From: Xanthomonas codiaei
GTDB taxonomy: Bacteria; Pseudomonadota; Gammaproteobacteria; Xanthomonadales; Xanthomonadaceae
Direction of reading: 5' to 3'
NCBI RefSeq assembly: GCF_002939785.1
Contig: NZ_MDEC01000007.1
Location: 124,001-188,000, forward strand
DNA: 64,000 bases
Numbering within the stretch: position 1 is the stretch's first letter; each line of letters opens with the position of its first letter. Of this stretch, positions 62,404 through 64,000 are shown piece after piece. Under the pieces are notes generated by a model. That model ran no database searches. It was not told the DNA's origin and saw only the letters and a list, made by a program, of their open reading frames with translations. The translations under genes were made by a program, and so were the position numbers.

Positions 62404-64000
62404 TTGTCCTCTCCGCCGCTTGCCCCCGTGACTCCCGAGCTCGTCCGCCTGCGGGCGCATGCCCGCGACAAGGACGACGCCATCGCCCAGGCCGCGCAGT
62501 TGCTGGTCGCCGCTGGCTGCGTGGCACCCGGCTATGAGGCCAGCATGCGGCGCCGCGAAGGCCTGGCGAACACCTTCCTGGGCCACGGCCTGGCGATCCC
62601 GCATGGGGTGGGCGAAGACCGCCACCTGGTGCGTCGCGACGGCATCGCGGTGCTGCAGCTACCCGAAGGCGTGGAATGGAATCCGGGCCAGACCACCCGG
62701 CTGGTGGTGGGCATCGCCGCACAATCAGACACCCACATCACCCTGCTGCGGCGGCTGACCCGCCTGATCCAAGACCCGGCGCAGCTGGAGGCGCTGTTCA
62801 GCACCGACGACGCCGGCGTGATCGTGGCCGCCCTCACCGGCGACCGCGCCCCCGATACCAGTGCTGCGCCGGCCACCGACCTGGCCGAACGCTTCGAGTG
62901 GACCATCGCCTACCCCAGCGGCCTGCACGCGCGCCCGGCCACCCGCTGGGCCGAAACTGCGCGTGGCTTCAGCGCCCGCGCCCAGGTCCGCGCCGGCGAG
63001 CAGGCCGCCGATGCCAAGAGCCTGGTCGGCCTGCTGCAGCTGGGCCTGCGTGCCGGCGACAGCATCACCGTCTCGGCCGAGGGCAGCGATGCCGCCGCCC
63101 TGCTCAAGCGCCTGCGCGCGGTGATGGACAGCCTCACCGCGCAGGAGAAGGCCGATGCCGAGCGCGCCGCACAACGCCGCGCCGCGCCGGTGGTCGGCTG
63201 GACACCGCCGCAGGCGCAGCCGGCCATCGTCGGCATCGGCGCCAGCCCGGGCGTGGCGATCGGCATCGTGCACCGCCTGCGCGCGGCGCAGACCGAGGTG
63301 GCCGATCAACCGGTGGGCCTGGGCGATGGCGGCGCGCTGCTGCACGACGCGCTGACCCGCACCCGCCAGCAACTGGCAGCGATCCAGGACGACACCCAGC
63401 GCCGGCTCGGCGCTTCGGACGCGGCCATCTTCAAGGCCCAGGCCGAGCTGCTCAACGACACCGACCTGATCACCCGCACCTGTCAGCTGATGGTCGAAGG
63501 CCATGGCGTGGCATGGTCGTGGCACCAGGCGGTGGAACAGATCGCCTCCGGCCTGGCGGCGCTGGGCAACCCGGTGCTGGCTGGCCGCGCCGCCGACCTG
63601 CGCGATGTCGGCCGCCGCGTGCTGGCCCAGCTGGACCCGGCTGCGGCTGGCACCGGCCTGGCCGACCTGCCCGAGCAACCCTGCATCCTGCTGGCCGGCG
63701 ACCTGTCGCCGTCGGATACCGCCAACCTGGACACCGCCCGCGTGGTCGGCCTGGCCACCGCGCAAGGCGGCCCGACCTCGCACACCGCGATCCTGTCGCG
63801 CACCCTGGGCCTGCCGGCGCTGGTCGCAGCCGGGGGCCAGTTGCTGGACATCGACGATGGCCTCACCGCCATCATCGATGGCAGCAGCGGGCGGCTGTAT
63901 CTCAACCCGTCCGAGCAGGACCTGGACGCGGCACGCACCCACATCGCCGAGCAGCAGGCCATCCGCGAGCGCGAAGCCGCCCAGCGCGCCCTGCCCGCCG
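62404..64000 (+). CDS. fruB: Fructose PTS multiphosphoryl transfer protein (EIIA-HPr-EI), 3-prime truncated by window
   Basis: The first 532 codons of a fused phosphotransferase. The order is EIIA-Fru with His67 (GLAIPHGVG), HPr with His175 (YPSGLHARPATRW) and the start of enzyme I with His460 (GGPTSHTAILSRTLGLPALVA). It moves phosphate from phosphoenolpyruvate to the fructose permease. The TTG at 62404 is chosen because GGAGC lies 7 nt before it; a GTG at 62428 is the alternative. The frame is open at the window end. The EIIA-HPr-EI fusion is characteristic of Xanthomonas. Confidence 0.95.
   Translation, partial: MSSPPLAPVTPELVRLRAHARDKDDAIAQAAQLLVAAGCVAPGYEASMRRREGLANTFLGHGLAIPHGVGEDRHLVRRDGIAVLQLPEGVEWNPGQTTRLVVGIAAQSDTHITLLRRLTRLIQDPAQLEALFSTDDAGVIVAALTGDRAPDTSAAPATDLAERFEWTIAYPSGLHARPATRWAETARGFSARAQVRAGEQAADAKSLVGLLQLGLRAGDSITVSAEGSDAAALLKRLRAVMDSLTAQEKADAERAAQRRAAPVVGWTPPQAQPAIVGIGASPGVAIGIVHRLRAAQTEVADQPVGLGDGGALLHDALTRTRQQLAAIQDDTQRRLGASDAAIFKAQAELLNDTDLITRTCQLMVEGHGVAWSWHQAVEQIASGLAALGNPVLAGRAADLRDVGRRVLAQLDPAAAGTGLADLPEQPCILLAGDLSPSDTANLDTARVVGLATAQGGPTSHTAILSRTLGLPALVAAGGQLLDIDDGLTAIIDGSSGRLYLNPSEQDLDAARTHIAEQQAIREREAAQRALPA

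Overview
The window reads as a chromosomal segment of a Xanthomonas-like gammaproteobacterium (family Xanthomonadaceae). The basis is high GC with strong third-position GC bias, a fused EIIA-HPr-EI fructose PTS protein (FruB) divergent from a LacI-type regulator, the miaB-phoH-ybeY-corC block, and dense intergenic palindromic repeats of the kind common in Xanthomonas and Stenotrophomonas. I see no rRNA, tRNA, CRISPR array, phage genes or insertion sequence, and the species cannot be fixed by eye.

Layout. 1-1811: the first codons of a cut-off gene, then a YafY/WYL regulator divergent from a glutathione S-transferase, with a perfect 10-3-10 inverted repeat between them. 1852-10345: a plus-strand RNA-modification and housekeeping block (miaB, phoH, an exported protein, ybeY, a small exported protein, corC, a DUF4105 membrane protein, corA). 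A 667-bp gap before phoH holds a diverged 114-bp tandem duplication rich in TCCACA/TGTGGA motifs. 10560-29120: a polyamine locus. On the minus strand, reading in transcription order, lie puuD, puuA, an aminotransferase, potF, an emrA-emrB-outer-membrane-factor efflux cassette, potG, potH, potI and a succinate-semialdehyde dehydrogenase; a second puuA-like gene and puuB face away on the plus strand. This matches the Pseudomonas spuABC-D/E-FGH order with a tripartite efflux cassette lodged between the substrate-binding protein and the ABC subunits.

29221-31790: a REC-REC-GGDEF diguanylate cyclase converging on an MHS-family transporter. 32535-37679: a minus-strand oxalate/formate-type transporter, fdhD, an FdhF/YdeP molybdopterin oxidoreductase and a small HTH protein. 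38058-42394: an omega-aminotransferase, a ParB-like protein, a four-unit 110-bp REP array and a DUF445 protein. 42553-47673: a 1364-residue hybrid sensor kinase and an HD-GYP response regulator, followed by a second tandem array of four ~167-bp units. 48649-55278: a DHA2-type efflux pump converging on a giant NAD-glutamate dehydrogenase, with a bidirectional terminator between them. 55556-60773: a tetR-acrA-acrB RND operon ending in a clear terminator. 61248-64000: fruR divergent from fruB, with paired palindromic operators.

Functional themes are polyamine uptake and conversion to glutamate, GABA and succinate (linked to glutamate dehydrogenase), multidrug efflux (three separate systems), c-di-GMP signalling (one synthase and one HD-GYP hydrolase), formate/oxalate metabolism and fructose uptake. 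The least explained parts are the 114-bp duplication before phoH, the two tandem repeat arrays, the structured elements at 23731-23921, and the efflux cassette inside the polyamine operon.
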